Below, piece after piece: positions 27,515 through 36,437 of a stretch of DNA of 64,000 nt. The stretch spans positions 16,651 to 80,650 of the forward strand of contig JAAXZI010000161.1 of the NCBI GenBank assembly GCA_012719955.1. Reading direction: 5' to 3'. A program made the translations under genes and the position numbers. The DNA is from Phycisphaerae bacterium (lineage in GTDB: Bacteria; Planctomycetota; Phycisphaerae; UBA1845; PWPN01). Within the stretch, counting starts at the first letter, position 1, and every line of letters begins with the position of its first letter. Below the pieces are notes generated by a model. It was not told the DNA's origin and did no database searches. It saw only the letters and a list, made by a program, of their open reading frames with translations.

Positions 27515-29351
27515 CGGCGACCAGGTTGAACTTTTCGAGATTGACATCCGTCCGGCCGGTGTAGATCTTCGTGGCCCGGGTCCCGACTTTCACCTGGTAG
27601 ACGAAATAGAGAGCGTAGTCGCCCGTGAAATCCTGCCGCTTGATCCGCTCGAAGTGGGGCAGCTTGGCGAATACGTCGTCGCCCTGGCGAGCGGTCTCGT
27701 CCAGCAGAACCATCTCAAAGGTGGGTCTGCCGCCGACGCGGGCCAGGCCGTACATGCCCACTGGCAGGTAGGCGGTGCCGCGGGCATCATAGAGCTTGTA
27801 ATCGGCGATGTTATCGCGAGCAAACCCCATGGCTTGCCCCAGCACGCTGCCCGGTTGGAGCTTCTCCAGGTTGACCTGGATCAGGCGCATGTCGGACGGC
27901 ACATAAATGCTCTCGACGGGGGAACTGTTGCCCGGGACCGGCTGCCAGTCATCCGTGAGGGTGGCCAGCAGGCGGCCGCCTCTGATGGCGCCGTTGGAGA
28001 CTTCCGCGTTGCCCCCGTACTGGGTAAGCGGCGTCTCGAACGGCAGCTTGTCGGATACGAGGGCTTCCCGTGCCGGGCCGATGCCGGAGACGCGGTCATG
28101 ATTGGAGGTGCTGCGGTTTGAAGGACCGGAGGGGCGCCGGCTGGCTCCTCCCGATTGCGGCGCCGGCTGACGCGGCGCGGGGGATGGTTCGGCCGCGCTG
28201 CCGTTGGCCGGGGCCTTGGCGCCCGGGGCTCCCAGGGCGACCGGTCGCTTTTTGTTGCGGTCCATGCGGGGGGTGATTTCCGCGCGGGCATTCTGCTTCA
28301 GTTCGACGAAGCTGCCCTCACCAAACTCAGCGTTCTCCGGCACCTCGAAGACGAAGTCGAGCTTGTTGTCCTTGCCGCCCGGGCTGCGGCTGATGATTTC
28401 CCCGGCCCAGGTCTGCACCAGCTTGTTGCCGGCCTTCGCATCATTGATGCCGACGAGGAAGTACTCGCCGGACTCGCCCCGCTGCTCGTCCCGGATCACC
28501 AGGCGCACCTGCTCGGGGGTGAACTTGAGCGAATCGGCATTCGAGAAGGCCACGCGGACCGCCAGTCGCTTGTGCCCCGGCTTGGGTTGGTTCTTGCTGG
28601 CCACCAGAGAGAGCTTCTTGGGGTCTTCTTTGCTGGAGCTTTCGCGGGTGAAGAATTCGTTCTGCCGGATATCCCAGTAGCCGTCCACGTTCATTTCGGA
28701 CGTGGTGGTCGTGGACATCTCGTCGCCCATGCGGGCCCGCGAGCGGTAGGCCTGGGCCATGAAGTCCGGATAGAAGTCGCCCAGGCGGTTTCGGCCGTGC
28801 AGGGCGTTGCCGGAGAGGTGCGAGACCAGCGCTACCGTGAATTCATCCTGCCGCAGCCAGGGGCTGCTGCGAATGTATTCCAGTTGGGCGGGGTCCTTCT
28901 GAGGCAATTCGGCATCGGGGATCGGCTGGTTCGTGCCCTTTTCCACCAGCGGCATGCGGGCAAAGCTCAGGATCGTGGTGCCAAACGGCAGCATCTCGAA
29001 ACCGATGGAGAGCATGCCCACCACGATCATGCCGGTAATGAACCCGAGCACGCCTCCGCCGGCGCGATCCACATAGAGGGGGAATTGCAGGTTGCCCTTG
29101 ATGAGGACGTCCAGGAACGTGCGCAGCACCAGCAGCGAGACGATGAAGATGCCCAGCAAGGCAATCGCCCGGCCGTGGTCGGGCTGATACTCCTTGAGGA
29201 GGGCGAAGTAGAGATCCTCGTAGAGGCCAAACGCCAGCGCGGCGGCCAGGATGGCCAGGATGCAGTTGATCAGGGCGGTAAACAGCCCCTGCAGCCCTTC
29301 ATAGAAGGCGACGGCCAGGATCAGGACGGCGGCGAAGAGAGAAAACCACAT
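27510..29351 (-). CDS. CvpA-like membrane protein with long C-terminal extension
   Basis: The first ~165 residues have four hydrophobic helices in the CvpA pattern (F-Y-E-G-L-Q-G-L-F in helix 1, later a G-x-x-x-G helix with F-I-T-G-M-I-V-V-G-M-L), like colicin V production proteins. The remaining ~450 residues, not found in the 160-residue CvpA, are soluble and probably outside the membrane: strands alternate to about 380, a proline/serine-rich linker spans about 345-400, and a final beta-rich domain ends the protein. The ATG at 29351 is 2 bases past the stop of the GspE-like gene, so the two are translated together. Function unknown; coupling suggests a role with that protein. Confidence 0.72.
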   Translation of the reverse strand: MWFSLFAAVLILAVAFYEGLQGLFTALINCILAILAAALAFGLYEDLYFALLKEYQPDHGRAIALLGIFIVSLLVLRTFLDVLIKGNLQFPLYVDRAGGGVLGFITGMIVVGMLSIGFEMLPFGTTILSFARMPLVEKGTNQPIPDAELPQKDPAQLEYIRSSPWLRQDEFTVALVSHLSGNALHGRNRLGDFYPDFMAQAYRSRARMGDEMSTTTTSEMNVDGYWDIRQNEFFTRESSSKEDPKKLSLVASKNQPKPGHKRLAVRVAFSNADSLKFTPEQVRLVIRDEQRGESGEYFLVGINDAKAGNKLVQTWAGEIISRSPGGKDNKLDFVFEVPENAEFGEGSFVELKQNARAEITPRMDRNKKRPVALGAPGAKAPANGSAAEPSPAPRQPAPQSGGASRRPSGPSNRSTSNHDRVSGIGPAREALVSDKLPFETPLTQYGGNAEVSNGAIRGGRLLATLTDDWQPVPGNSSPVESIYVPSDMRLIQVNLEKLQPGSVLGQAMGFARDNIADYKLYDARGTAYLPVGMYGLARVGGRPTFEMVLLDETARQGDDVFAKLPHFERIKRQDFTGDYALYFVYQVKVGTRATKIYTGRTDVNLEKFNLVAE

Positions 29352-29353
29352 GT

Positions 29354-31201
29354 TTATTGACCCCCTTTCTTCGGGGCAGCGCCCTGGCTTGGAGCCGGAC
29401 CAGGTCGGTGGGGTGGCCGGCCGGCGCCTCCTCCACGGCTCGGGGGCGCGTCTTCATCGCGCATGACCCGAAGCACCTCATTCATGCTGGTGACGCCGCT
29501 GATGACTTTCTGGATGCCCACCTCCTGGAGGAAGAGCATGCTGTTGCTGCGCGCCTGGGCGCGGATATTGTTGATGGGTTGCCCGTTACGGATCATGTCG
29601 CGCATGGTGTCGTCCACCACGAGCAGTTCGAACACGCCGGTCCGTCCGAAGTAGCCGCTGGCCTGGCAGTTGGCACAGGGCGGCAACGGGTTGCCCTTGG
29701 CGTCAAACAGTCCCTCCGGCGGCGGTGGACGGTAAAAGTGATCGATCTTGTCGGCCGGCAAGTTGGCTTTCTTGAGCAGGGCGACGTCGGGTTTGTAGGC
29801 CTGCCGGCAGGCGATGCACAGTTTGCGAATGAGCCGCTGGCAGGATACGCCCAGTAGCACCGAGGCCACGCCGTCGGTGTCGCCGGCCAGGCTGATCAGT
29901 TTCTTGAGGGCCTCGAAGCTGTCCTTGGCCTGGATGGCCATGTAGATCTTCTTGCCGTCCTGGGCGGCCTTGACGGCCAGATGCGCGGTCTCGCGATCGG
30001 GGCAGTCGCTGATCATGACCACGTCCGGCTCGCGCCGCAGGATGGTCTGAAGCTGCCGCGAGTAGGGGGCGTCAGCCTTGGTGGGATCGAAGATGTTCTG
30101 GGTGATGTTTTCGAGCTCCATGAGCGGGGAGCGTTCGATGGTCAGCAGGTTCTGCATGAAGGCATCGTGGGCGCGAAGCGCGGCGTAGAGCGTCGTGGTT
30201 ATGCCGCTGACCCTCGGCCCGCTGACGATGATCAGCCCGGAGGGCTTCGCGCAGATTTCCTCGAACTGCTTCTGCTGGGCCTCGGTCATACCCAGGTCGG
30301 CGATGCGGAGCCGGTTTTCGTCGCCGACGATCTTCAAGTTCAGACGCTCGCCCTGGGTGGTGCCGCTGGTGGCGACTTTAATGGCGGTCATGTTTGCCTT
30401 GGTGCCGCTGATAGCCGCGCTGAACGAGCCCTGCTGGGGCTTGCGCCGTTCGTTGACGTCCACGCCGGCAACGCCCTTGAGGAAGTTGAGGGCCAGTTCG
30501 GCGTTTTCCCGGGGGATCAGATCGTGCCGGGGTGTGGGCACGCCGTCGACCAGGTATACGAGCTTGACCGCGTTGGGCGAGACGACCATCTCCACCTCGG
30601 TGGCCCGGCGCCAGAGGGCGTCGAAGAGCAGCGTCTGCGCGGCCTCGTAGGGGTCCACCTGAGTCGGGTCGGTTGGAACGGTCACTTTCTTGTTATCGTG
30701 GGCGGTCAGCCGGACGCGTTCGACGGCGTCGTAGCCCTCATCTTTCTTCCGGCCCATGCCGGCGAGCTTGGATTTAATGTGCCGGGGCGTAAACACCCGG
30801 GCGTTCACATCCACCATCCCATTTCGCATGATCACGTAGATCGCGCAGGTGCCCGCAGTGATGAGGAACCACAGGCCGAAGCCGGCGGCGAACAGGCCGG
30901 GGGTCTTCCAGGGCAGCATGAGCCAGACCACTAATCCGACCGCGCCACCGCCCAGCACGACGCCGTTCCACAGCTCGCGGTTCATCCGCTTGACGAAGAC
31001 GGTGTCTTTGTCCACCCATTGGCAGAACGCCAGCCAGGGGAGTATGGCCACCAGGATCAGGGCGATTCGCACAGGGCTGGTGTAGCCGCCGGGCGGAGGC
31101 AACTCTGCCAGAGGGGCACCCACCGCCAGGGACGCATTCAGGAGGCCCGATCCCAGGATCAGAGCGCCCCAGCGGGCCGTTTGGGAAGGGAAGAGATTCA
31201 T
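29354..31201 (-). CDS. GspE/PilB-like protein with degenerate ATPase motifs
   Basis: The 615-residue protein follows the GspE/PilB fold but is membrane-anchored: helices near residues 10-30, 44-60, 80-97 and 102-126 precede the core. Where secretion ATPases have G-P-T-G-S-G-K-T-T, it reads G328-P-R-V-S-G-I334-T-T, with the catalytic lysine replaced by isoleucine. The Walker B position is D393-V-V-M-I-S-D399 (E to D, G to S), the Asp box is I-E-R, and the His box T-L-H-T-N-D has become A-I-Q-A-K-D. The structural zinc site (C462, C465, C509, C512) is intact. It therefore probably does not hydrolyse ATP. It is followed 2 bases later by the CvpA-like gene; PilT and HisF genes lie upstream on the same strand. 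Confidence 0.85.
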   Translation of the reverse strand: MNLFPSQTARWGALILGSGLLNASLAVGAPLAELPPPGGYTSPVRIALILVAILPWLAFCQWVDKDTVFVKRMNRELWNGVVLGGGAVGLVVWLMLPWKTPGLFAAGFGLWFLITAGTCAIYVIMRNGMVDVNARVFTPRHIKSKLAGMGRKKDEGYDAVERVRLTAHDNKKVTVPTDPTQVDPYEAAQTLLFDALWRRATEVEMVVSPNAVKLVYLVDGVPTPRHDLIPRENAELALNFLKGVAGVDVNERRKPQQGSFSAAISGTKANMTAIKVATSGTTQGERLNLKIVGDENRLRIADLGMTEAQQKQFEEICAKPSGLIIVSGPRVSGITTTLYAALRAHDAFMQNLLTIERSPLMELENITQNIFDPTKADAPYSRQLQTILRREPDVVMISDCPDRETAHLAVKAAQDGKKIYMAIQAKDSFEALKKLISLAGDTDGVASVLLGVSCQRLIRKLCIACRQAYKPDVALLKKANLPADKIDHFYRPPPPEGLFDAKGNPLPPCANCQASGYFGRTGVFELLVVDDTMRDMIRNGQPINNIRAQARSNSMLFLQEVGIQKVISGVTSMNEVLRVMRDEDAPPSRGGGAGRPPHRPGPAPSQGAAPKKGGQ

Positions 31202-31523
31202 GGCAAGTATCGCTCAGCACGAAACATAACACTGTCTTCAGGACCGCCCATCGGTCGGGAGCAGCTTCTTCATCATAACCGCAACCGCCCGGTGTGAGTA
31301 GGGCGGCGGGGCGGCCTGAGACCCGATGGGGTCCATACCGGTTGAGGGGGCCGGCCGGGTCCTCCCCGGCCTTTGCGCCCAAAGCGACTCCGAGCCAGTC
31401 CGTACCCTTCTTGCCTGATGGCAAGCACATCAGGACTGGTTGAGCCGCGCCATGCGTGTTCGGTTTTCTCACCCCTGCCTGTGGTACCCGTTTTGACCGG
31501 ATTTCCTGCCCATTCCGGCTCTC
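31202..31523. other. Spacer with hairpin
   Basis: A hairpin at 31414-31434 (CCTGATG / CATCAGG, 7-base loop) is framed by an outer pair CCAGTC / GACTGG (31395-31439). It lies after the pilT stop and may end that transcript. No gene is visible. Confidence 0.5.
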
Positions 31524-32723
31524 TCAGCCCAGAATGGCAGCCCCGCCGGTGCTGATGCCCTTCAGTCGCATCTTTAATTCTTGCGGGTTGGGTGAAGCTG
31601 CATAGGCCGTTGAGGTCTCAATGAACTCATTTTCCACGAGGTTCTTGAGGCACTCATTCATGTCCAGCATGCCTTCGGCCTGGCAGGCCCGGATGACCTT
31701 GCCGATTTCATCCTCACGCTTCTCATCGATCAGCTTGCGGATGGTCGGATTGGCAAACATGATCTCGACCGCCGGTACCCGGGCAATGCCGGGCTTGATG
31801 CAAGGCAGAAGCTTCTGACAGATGATAGCTTGAAGGTTGAACACCAGGGTCTGGCGGACGAGATCGCGGGAGCCCTCCGGGAGCAGGTCGAGCACACGGG
31901 TGACGGTCTGGGCGGAGCCCGAGGCGTGCACGGTTCCGAAGACCAGGTGGCCGGTTTCGGCGGCATTCAGTGCGGCCATGAAGGTTTCGGCGTCGCGCAT
32001 TTCGCCGACCAGCACGACGTCCGGGTCTTCACGCATGAGGTACTTGAGGGCTTCGCCGAAATCTTTGACGTCGATGTGTACCTCGCGCTGGTTGATGAGG
32101 GCTTTCTTATCCTCAAAGAGATACTCGATCGGATCCTCGATGGTCACGATGTGACAGGCCCGATGGGCGTTGATGTAATCGAGGGCGGCCGCAATCGTCG
32201 TGGACTTTCCGGAGCCGGTGATACCTGCCAGGAGCACGAGGCCCTGGTGGTATTCAGTGATTTTGTAAATCGATTTCGGAAGGCAGAGCTGATCAAAGTT
32301 GAGAATCGTCTTGTTGACCCGGCGGGCAGCCACGCTGAGGGTGCCGCGTTGACGGAAGATGTTGACGCGGAAGCGGTCGGAGCCGCCAAGCTGGTAGGCG
32401 AAGTCGGAAGCGCCTCGCTCGGCGAGCTGGCGCTTCTGCTGGTCGGTCATGATCTCGAACCAGATGGCTTCCACTTCCTCGGCGCTCAGGGGCGGACCTT
32501 TGATGGGGCGCAACTCGCCCTTGTAGCGGACGTGCACGCGGGCGCCGCTCTTGAAGTGCAGGTCGGAAGCCTGGATATCCACCATGTACTTCAGGTACTT
32601 GTGGATCTTCGGCTCCTTCTTGGGCGTGGCGGGTATCCCCTGACCATTGTCCCCAGACGCGCTCTCGCTGTCCGAAATGTTCATTTCCAGCCCGCTATCC
32701 GCTTTGATGTCCGTATCTGCCAT
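31524..32723 (-). CDS. pilT: Type IV pilus retraction ATPase PilT
   Basis: PilT is a hexameric ATPase that depolymerises type IV pili for twitching. All motifs are intact: Walker A G167-I-T-G-S-G-K173-S-T, Asp box T-I-E-D-P-I-E near 194, Walker B with E241 in L-V-G-E-M-R-D, and the His box G-T-V-H-A-S near 263. Residues 1-40 are an acidic/serine-rich extension not needed for the fold. ATG 32723 is preferred, since GGAGGAGG lies 11-18 bases before it; a longer GTG start would place this site inside the gene. Length (399) is close to the usual 345-380. It contrasts with the degenerate paralogue at 29354, and lies 23 bases after hisF. Confidence 0.93.
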   Translation of the reverse strand: MADTDIKADSGLEMNISDSESASGDNGQGIPATPKKEPKIHKYLKYMVDIQASDLHFKSGARVHVRYKGELRPIKGPPLSAEEVEAIWFEIMTDQQKRQLAERGASDFAYQLGGSDRFRVNIFRQRGTLSVAARRVNKTILNFDQLCLPKSIYKITEYHQGLVLLAGITGSGKSTTIAAALDYINAHRACHIVTIEDPIEYLFEDKKALINQREVHIDVKDFGEALKYLMREDPDVVLVGEMRDAETFMAALNAAETGHLVFGTVHASGSAQTVTRVLDLLPEGSRDLVRQTLVFNLQAIICQKLLPCIKPGIARVPAVEIMFANPTIRKLIDEKREDEIGKVIRACQAEGMLDMNECLKNLVENEFIETSTAYAASPNPQELKMRLKGISTGGAAILG

Positions 32724-32746
32724 GATGCAATCTGCCTCCTCCAGGC

Positions 32747-33514
32747 TCACAGCCGAACCGGGATGCCCCGGTCGGCCATGAAACGCTTGGTTTCATGAAT
32801 GCTGTAGGTTCCAAAGTGAAAAATGCTTGCCGCCAAGGCGGCATCGGCCTTGCCGATCGTGACGGCATCGGCCAGATGCTGCGGGCAACCCGCCCCACCG
32901 GACGCCACGACGGGGATGGTAACGGCCTCGGCCACTGCCCGGGTGATCCCCAAATCATAGCCGTTCTGCGTCCCATCAGCGTCCATACATGTCAGGACGA
33001 TTTCCCCGGCTCCAAGTTCTTCCACGCGTTGGGCCCAGGGGACGGCTTCCAGCCCGGTGGGGATTCGCCCCCCGTTGATGTGGACGTCCCAGACCTCGCG
33101 GCCGTCGCGGCGGACTCGCTTGGGGTCGATGTTGACCACGATGCACTGGCGGCCGAAGCGTTCCGCCGCCTGACGGATGAAGTCGGGGTTGCGCACCGCG
33201 GCGGAATTGATGGAAACCTTGTCGGCTCCGGCGTTTAAGAGTCTGCGAATATCTTCCAGGTGACGGATGCCCCCGCCGACGGTGAGGGGCATAAAGACCT
33301 GCTCAGCGGTCCGGGCGACCACGTCGAGGAGGATGTCGCGTTGTTCGTGGCTGGCGGTGATATCGAGGAAGACCAGCTCGTCAGCCCCGGCCGCCTCGTA
33401 GCCGCGGGCGATTTCCACGGGGTCGCCGGCATCGCGCAGATTGATGAAATTGACTCCCTTGACTACCCGACCGGCATGCACGTCGAGACAGGGAATAATG
33501 CGCTTTGCAAGCAT
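32747..33514 (-). CDS. hisF: Imidazole glycerol phosphate synthase subunit HisF
   Basis: HisF is the cyclase half of IGP synthase: with ammonia from HisH it converts PRFAR to imidazole glycerol phosphate and AICAR in histidine synthesis. The 255-residue TIM barrel has catalytic D11 (P-C-L-D-V) and D130 (I-D-P-K-R), and the phosphate-binding G-G-G-I-R near 80 and A-S-G-G-A-G near 200. ATG 33514 is 3 bases inside a possible TTG. No hisH or other his gene is near, so the pathway is scattered here. It is likely co-transcribed with pilT. Confidence 0.97.
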   Translation of the reverse strand: MLAKRIIPCLDVHAGRVVKGVNFINLRDAGDPVEIARGYEAAGADELVFLDITASHEQRDILLDVVARTAEQVFMPLTVGGGIRHLEDIRRLLNAGADKVSINSAAVRNPDFIRQAAERFGRQCIVVNIDPKRVRRDGREVWDVHINGGRIPTGLEAVPWAQRVEELGAGEIVLTCMDADGTQNGYDLGITRAVAEAVTIPVVASGGAGCPQHLADAVTIGKADAALAASIFHFGTYSIHETKRFMADRGIPVRL

Positions 33515-33901
33515 CAACCGCTACTCATTCAGCAGGACACATCGAGCAAATCCTGGCCAATGGCTGGCCACTCCAGCCTGGGGCGGGTGTCACCGACCCT
33601 GGCCTTCGCCCCCTCCCAAACCCGGTCGAGGACTGAAGGTATGGCCCTTCGGCGGGAACGGATCTGGCCGGCCAAGACGATTCGTTCAGCAGACCGGAAT
33701 CCGTTATCGGTATTGTATCTGTTTGTAAGTGCCCCGTTCAAGGGGAGGATCTTCCCATTGGTATCACACGAAGGGCCGCTGTTTCGGGGGTGTTCAGGAA
33801 GTCGCGGGTGGCTTTTACCCGCTGCTGAATCGTACATTTGGGTATCACCGGCCTGTACCGGGGTCCGGTAAGCCTTGATCAACCAACTCGGAGAGAACCA
33901 G
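33515..33901. other. Spacer before the MshEN gene
   Basis: Divergent promoters for hisF (minus) and the MshEN gene (plus) must lie here. A 6-bp hairpin GCGGGT/ACCCGC is seen near 33803-33821. No gene is supported. Confidence 0.45.
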
Positions 33902-34345
33902 ATGCTGGACACGCGGATGGGGGAAGTGTTGTGCCGGATGGGGATTATTCAGAAGGAGGATATCGACAGGATCCTGAGCCAGCAGCGGCAGACCCGACAG
34001 AAGTTCGGGCAGATCGCGATTCGGCTGGGCCTGGTTACTCAGGAGCAGATCTGGGAGGCCTGGGCGCGGCAACTGGCCGAGCGCGAAGGCATTGACCTGG
34101 ATGCCGTGGGCAGCGACACCCCCGCGGTGGAGACGCTCCCGCTGGCAACGGCCCGGCGTTTTGGGGTGGTTCCCCTTCGGCTGTGGGGTCAGAACCTGGT
34201 GGTGGCCGCACCGGCCGACATCTCCGGTGCGACGCTGGAGCAACTGGCCCGGGAGACGGGGTGCCAGATTCACGTGTGCGTTTCGACGTCCTCCAGCATT
34301 CGCGAGCACCTTCAGCGGCTGTCCGAGGCCATGTGCGCCGCCTGA
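33902..34345 (+). CDS. Stand-alone MshEN/GspE N-terminal domain protein
   Basis: The 147-residue protein is the N-terminal domain of GspE/PilB-type ATPases alone, without the motor. Such domains have short motifs of the type R-L-G-x-x-(V/L) with a following L/I-W/L spacing; here R-L-G-L-V-T-Q-E-Q-I-W stands at about residues 40-50, with an earlier C-R-M-G-I-I-Q-K-E-D-I copy at 11-21. MshEN domains are known to bind cyclic di-GMP, so this could be a sensor or an adaptor. ATG 33902 follows GGAGAGAAC, a good ribosome site. The gene runs into prfC on the other strand, with 34 bases of overlap. The nearest pilus ATPase genes are the pilT and the GspE-like gene upstream. Confidence 0.75.
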   Translation: MLDTRMGEVLCRMGIIQKEDIDRILSQQRQTRQKFGQIAIRLGLVTQEQIWEAWARQLAEREGIDLDAVGSDTPAVETLPLATARRFGVVPLRLWGQNLVVAAPADISGATLEQLARETGCQIHVCVSTSSSIREHLQRLSEAMCAA

Positions 34346-35979
34346 GCGACCGGCGGACCGGCAGTCGCTGTCGGGCCATCGGGCAGGTCTCGGCCGAAGG
34401 GGATCTCCTGCAGAGGGATTTCCGGGTGTTTGGAGGCGAAGTAGCGCAGCGTCCAGTCATTCGGAAAGAGCAGGACGGCGTTGTCGGACGCATCCCGGGC
34501 CAGTTTGACGCCGCCGGGCAGGATCAATTCGCGAAGCTGATTGCCGGATACCTCCGGGGAAACCCAGCGCAGGACGGTCCAGGGAGCCGGCTCCAGGCGG
34601 GTTTCGACGTTGTACTCGGTTTGGAGGCGGTACTGGGCCACGTCGAACTGGAGAGCGCCCACCGCGCCGAGGATGGATACCCGGCGCGCCTCGTCGGGAT
34701 CGTGGAAAAGCTGGATAACGCCTTCGCGTTCGAGTTGTCCGAGGCCCTCGCGGAACTGCTTGGCCTGGGCGGTGCCGGCGTGCAGATACGCGAAACACTC
34801 GGGGGCGAAGGGGGGGATGCCGTGATAGATGAGACTGCCATCCTCGGTGAGGGTATCGCCCACGCGAAATTCTGAATGGCCGACGATGCCGATGATGTCG
34901 CCGGCGAAGGCTTCGTCGATGGTCTCGCGGTCCTGGCCGAAGAGTTTGTGGGAGCTGGCCAGGCGCGTCCTGCGCCCGGTGCGCGGGTGAATGACGGTCA
35001 TGTCGCGTTTGAACTGTCCGGAGCAGACGCGGACGAAAGCCAGCGTATCGCGATGCCGGGGATCCATGTTGGCCTGGATCTTGAAGATGAAGCCGGAAAA
35101 CTGGGCGAGATCGGGTGGTACCGACCGGCCAATGGCCTCGCGCGGACCGGGGGCGGGGGCCAGCTCCAGGAAGGAGTCGAGCAGCAACTGGACGCCGAAG
35201 TTATTGGCCGCGCTGCCGAAGAACACCGGCGTGAGATCGCCCCGTCGCACAGCCTGGCGGTCGAACGTGGCGCCGGCGACCGTAAGCACCTCCAGCTCCT
35301 CGACAACCGGATCGAGCAGATGGGCGGGGATTCTCTCGCGGACCAGCGGATCGGAAAGGCCGGCCACCTGGACCGGGGCCTTGTAAGCCCCGCCGGGGGT
35401 GCGTTCGAAGAGATGCATCCGGCTGGTGAGACGATCGAAGACGCCGCGGAAATCCGGGCCGGAGGCCAGCGGCCAGTTCACCGCATAAGCTTGCATCCCG
35501 AGGACGCTTTCCAACTGGTCGAGCAGCCAGAGAGGTTCGCGCGCCGGGCGGTCGAGCTTGTTCATGAAGGTAAAGATGGGAATCCGCCGGCGACGGCAGA
35601 CCTCGAAGAGCTTGCGGGTCTGGCTCTCGATGCCCTTGGCGGCGTCGATGACCATGATCACCGAATCGACGGCCATCAGCACCCGGTAGGTGTCCTCGGA
35701 GAAGTCCTTGTGGCCGGGGGTGTCCAGCAGGTTGATGACGTAGCCGTCGTACTCGAACTGGAGCAAGGTCGAGCTGACGGAGATGCCGCGCTGCCTTTCG
35801 AGCTCCATCCAGTCGGAGGCGGTGGCGCGCTGGTGTTTGCGGGCGGTGACCGAACCGGCCAGTTGGACGGCCCCGCCGTAGAGCAGGAACTTCTCGGTCA
35901 GGGTGGTCTTACCGGCATCCGGGTGAGAGATAATCGCGAAGGTCCGGCGGCGCCGGATCTGGTCATTAAGGCTGGGCAT
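34312..35979 (-). CDS. prfC: Peptide chain release factor 3
   Basis: RF3 is a GTPase that removes RF1/RF2 from ribosomes after peptide release. The 555-residue protein has the G1 loop at H19-P-D-A-G-K-T-T, D86-T-P-G-H as G3, and N140-K-L-D as G4, followed by EF-G-like domains II and III. It is slightly longer than E. coli RF3 (529). The gene ends 34 bases inside the MshEN gene of the other strand. The 458-base spacer upstream presumably holds its promoter. Confidence 0.96.
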   Translation of the reverse strand: MPSLNDQIRRRRTFAIISHPDAGKTTLTEKFLLYGGAVQLAGSVTARKHQRATASDWMELERQRGISVSSTLLQFEYDGYVINLLDTPGHKDFSEDTYRVLMAVDSVIMVIDAAKGIESQTRKLFEVCRRRRIPIFTFMNKLDRPAREPLWLLDQLESVLGMQAYAVNWPLASGPDFRGVFDRLTSRMHLFERTPGGAYKAPVQVAGLSDPLVRERIPAHLLDPVVEELEVLTVAGATFDRQAVRRGDLTPVFFGSAANNFGVQLLLDSFLELAPAPGPREAIGRSVPPDLAQFSGFIFKIQANMDPRHRDTLAFVRVCSGQFKRDMTVIHPRTGRRTRLASSHKLFGQDRETIDEAFAGDIIGIVGHSEFRVGDTLTEDGSLIYHGIPPFAPECFAYLHAGTAQAKQFREGLGQLEREGVIQLFHDPDEARRVSILGAVGALQFDVAQYRLQTEYNVETRLEPAPWTVLRWVSPEVSGNQLRELILPGGVKLARDASDNAVLLFPNDWTLRYFASKHPEIPLQEIPFGRDLPDGPTATAGPPVAQAAHMASDSR

Positions 35980-36437
35980 GTTGATACAAGTCTTTTGCTG
36001 TTACGTGATGATTGTTTATCAGTGATCCTGTGGCCGATGGACGGGTTCCCATGGGGATCCCATCAGGCAGTCGTTGTGTAACCGTCGGGAAGCAGGCTAG
36101 GGGGGACTGACCGTATTCCCTCCGGGCGTGCGATACAGCGTGACTGTCGGCGTGGTTTGTTTCATGACCAGAGTATAGGACGGGGCAGGCTGGGCCCGCA
36201 AGTGGCCAGTTTCTGGAGGTAATTTCCAGGGAGCAGCCCGCGGTCAGCTTTCGGCCCTCGCGCTTGCTGGTGGCCTGGGGTGTGGGCATTGGCCATTCCA
36301 TGCCATGACGATTCACCACGACGCGGGGGGCTTCGTGCTGACCACAGCGGGGCGCGGTGTGGTGTTGACTGGCCGGGCGTGATCCTTCGCAGCCCGCGGG
36401 AGCCTCATGCCTGATCGGCGGCCGGTTATCGGGCCCG
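35980..36437. other. Spacer before the pseudopilin operon
   Basis: The gap separates prfC (minus) from the pseudopilin operon (plus). No clear -35/-10 pair was found for the operon; a TTGACT lies at about 36364 without a good -10. No gene is seen. Confidence 0.4.

Noticed and set aside
28155..29360. Plus-strand frame of about 400 codons
   Set aside because: It is antisense to the CvpA-like gene, with no recognisable motif.
34876..36081. Plus-strand frame antisense to prfC
   Set aside because: The opposite strand has the intact G motifs of RF3; this frame is a GC shadow.
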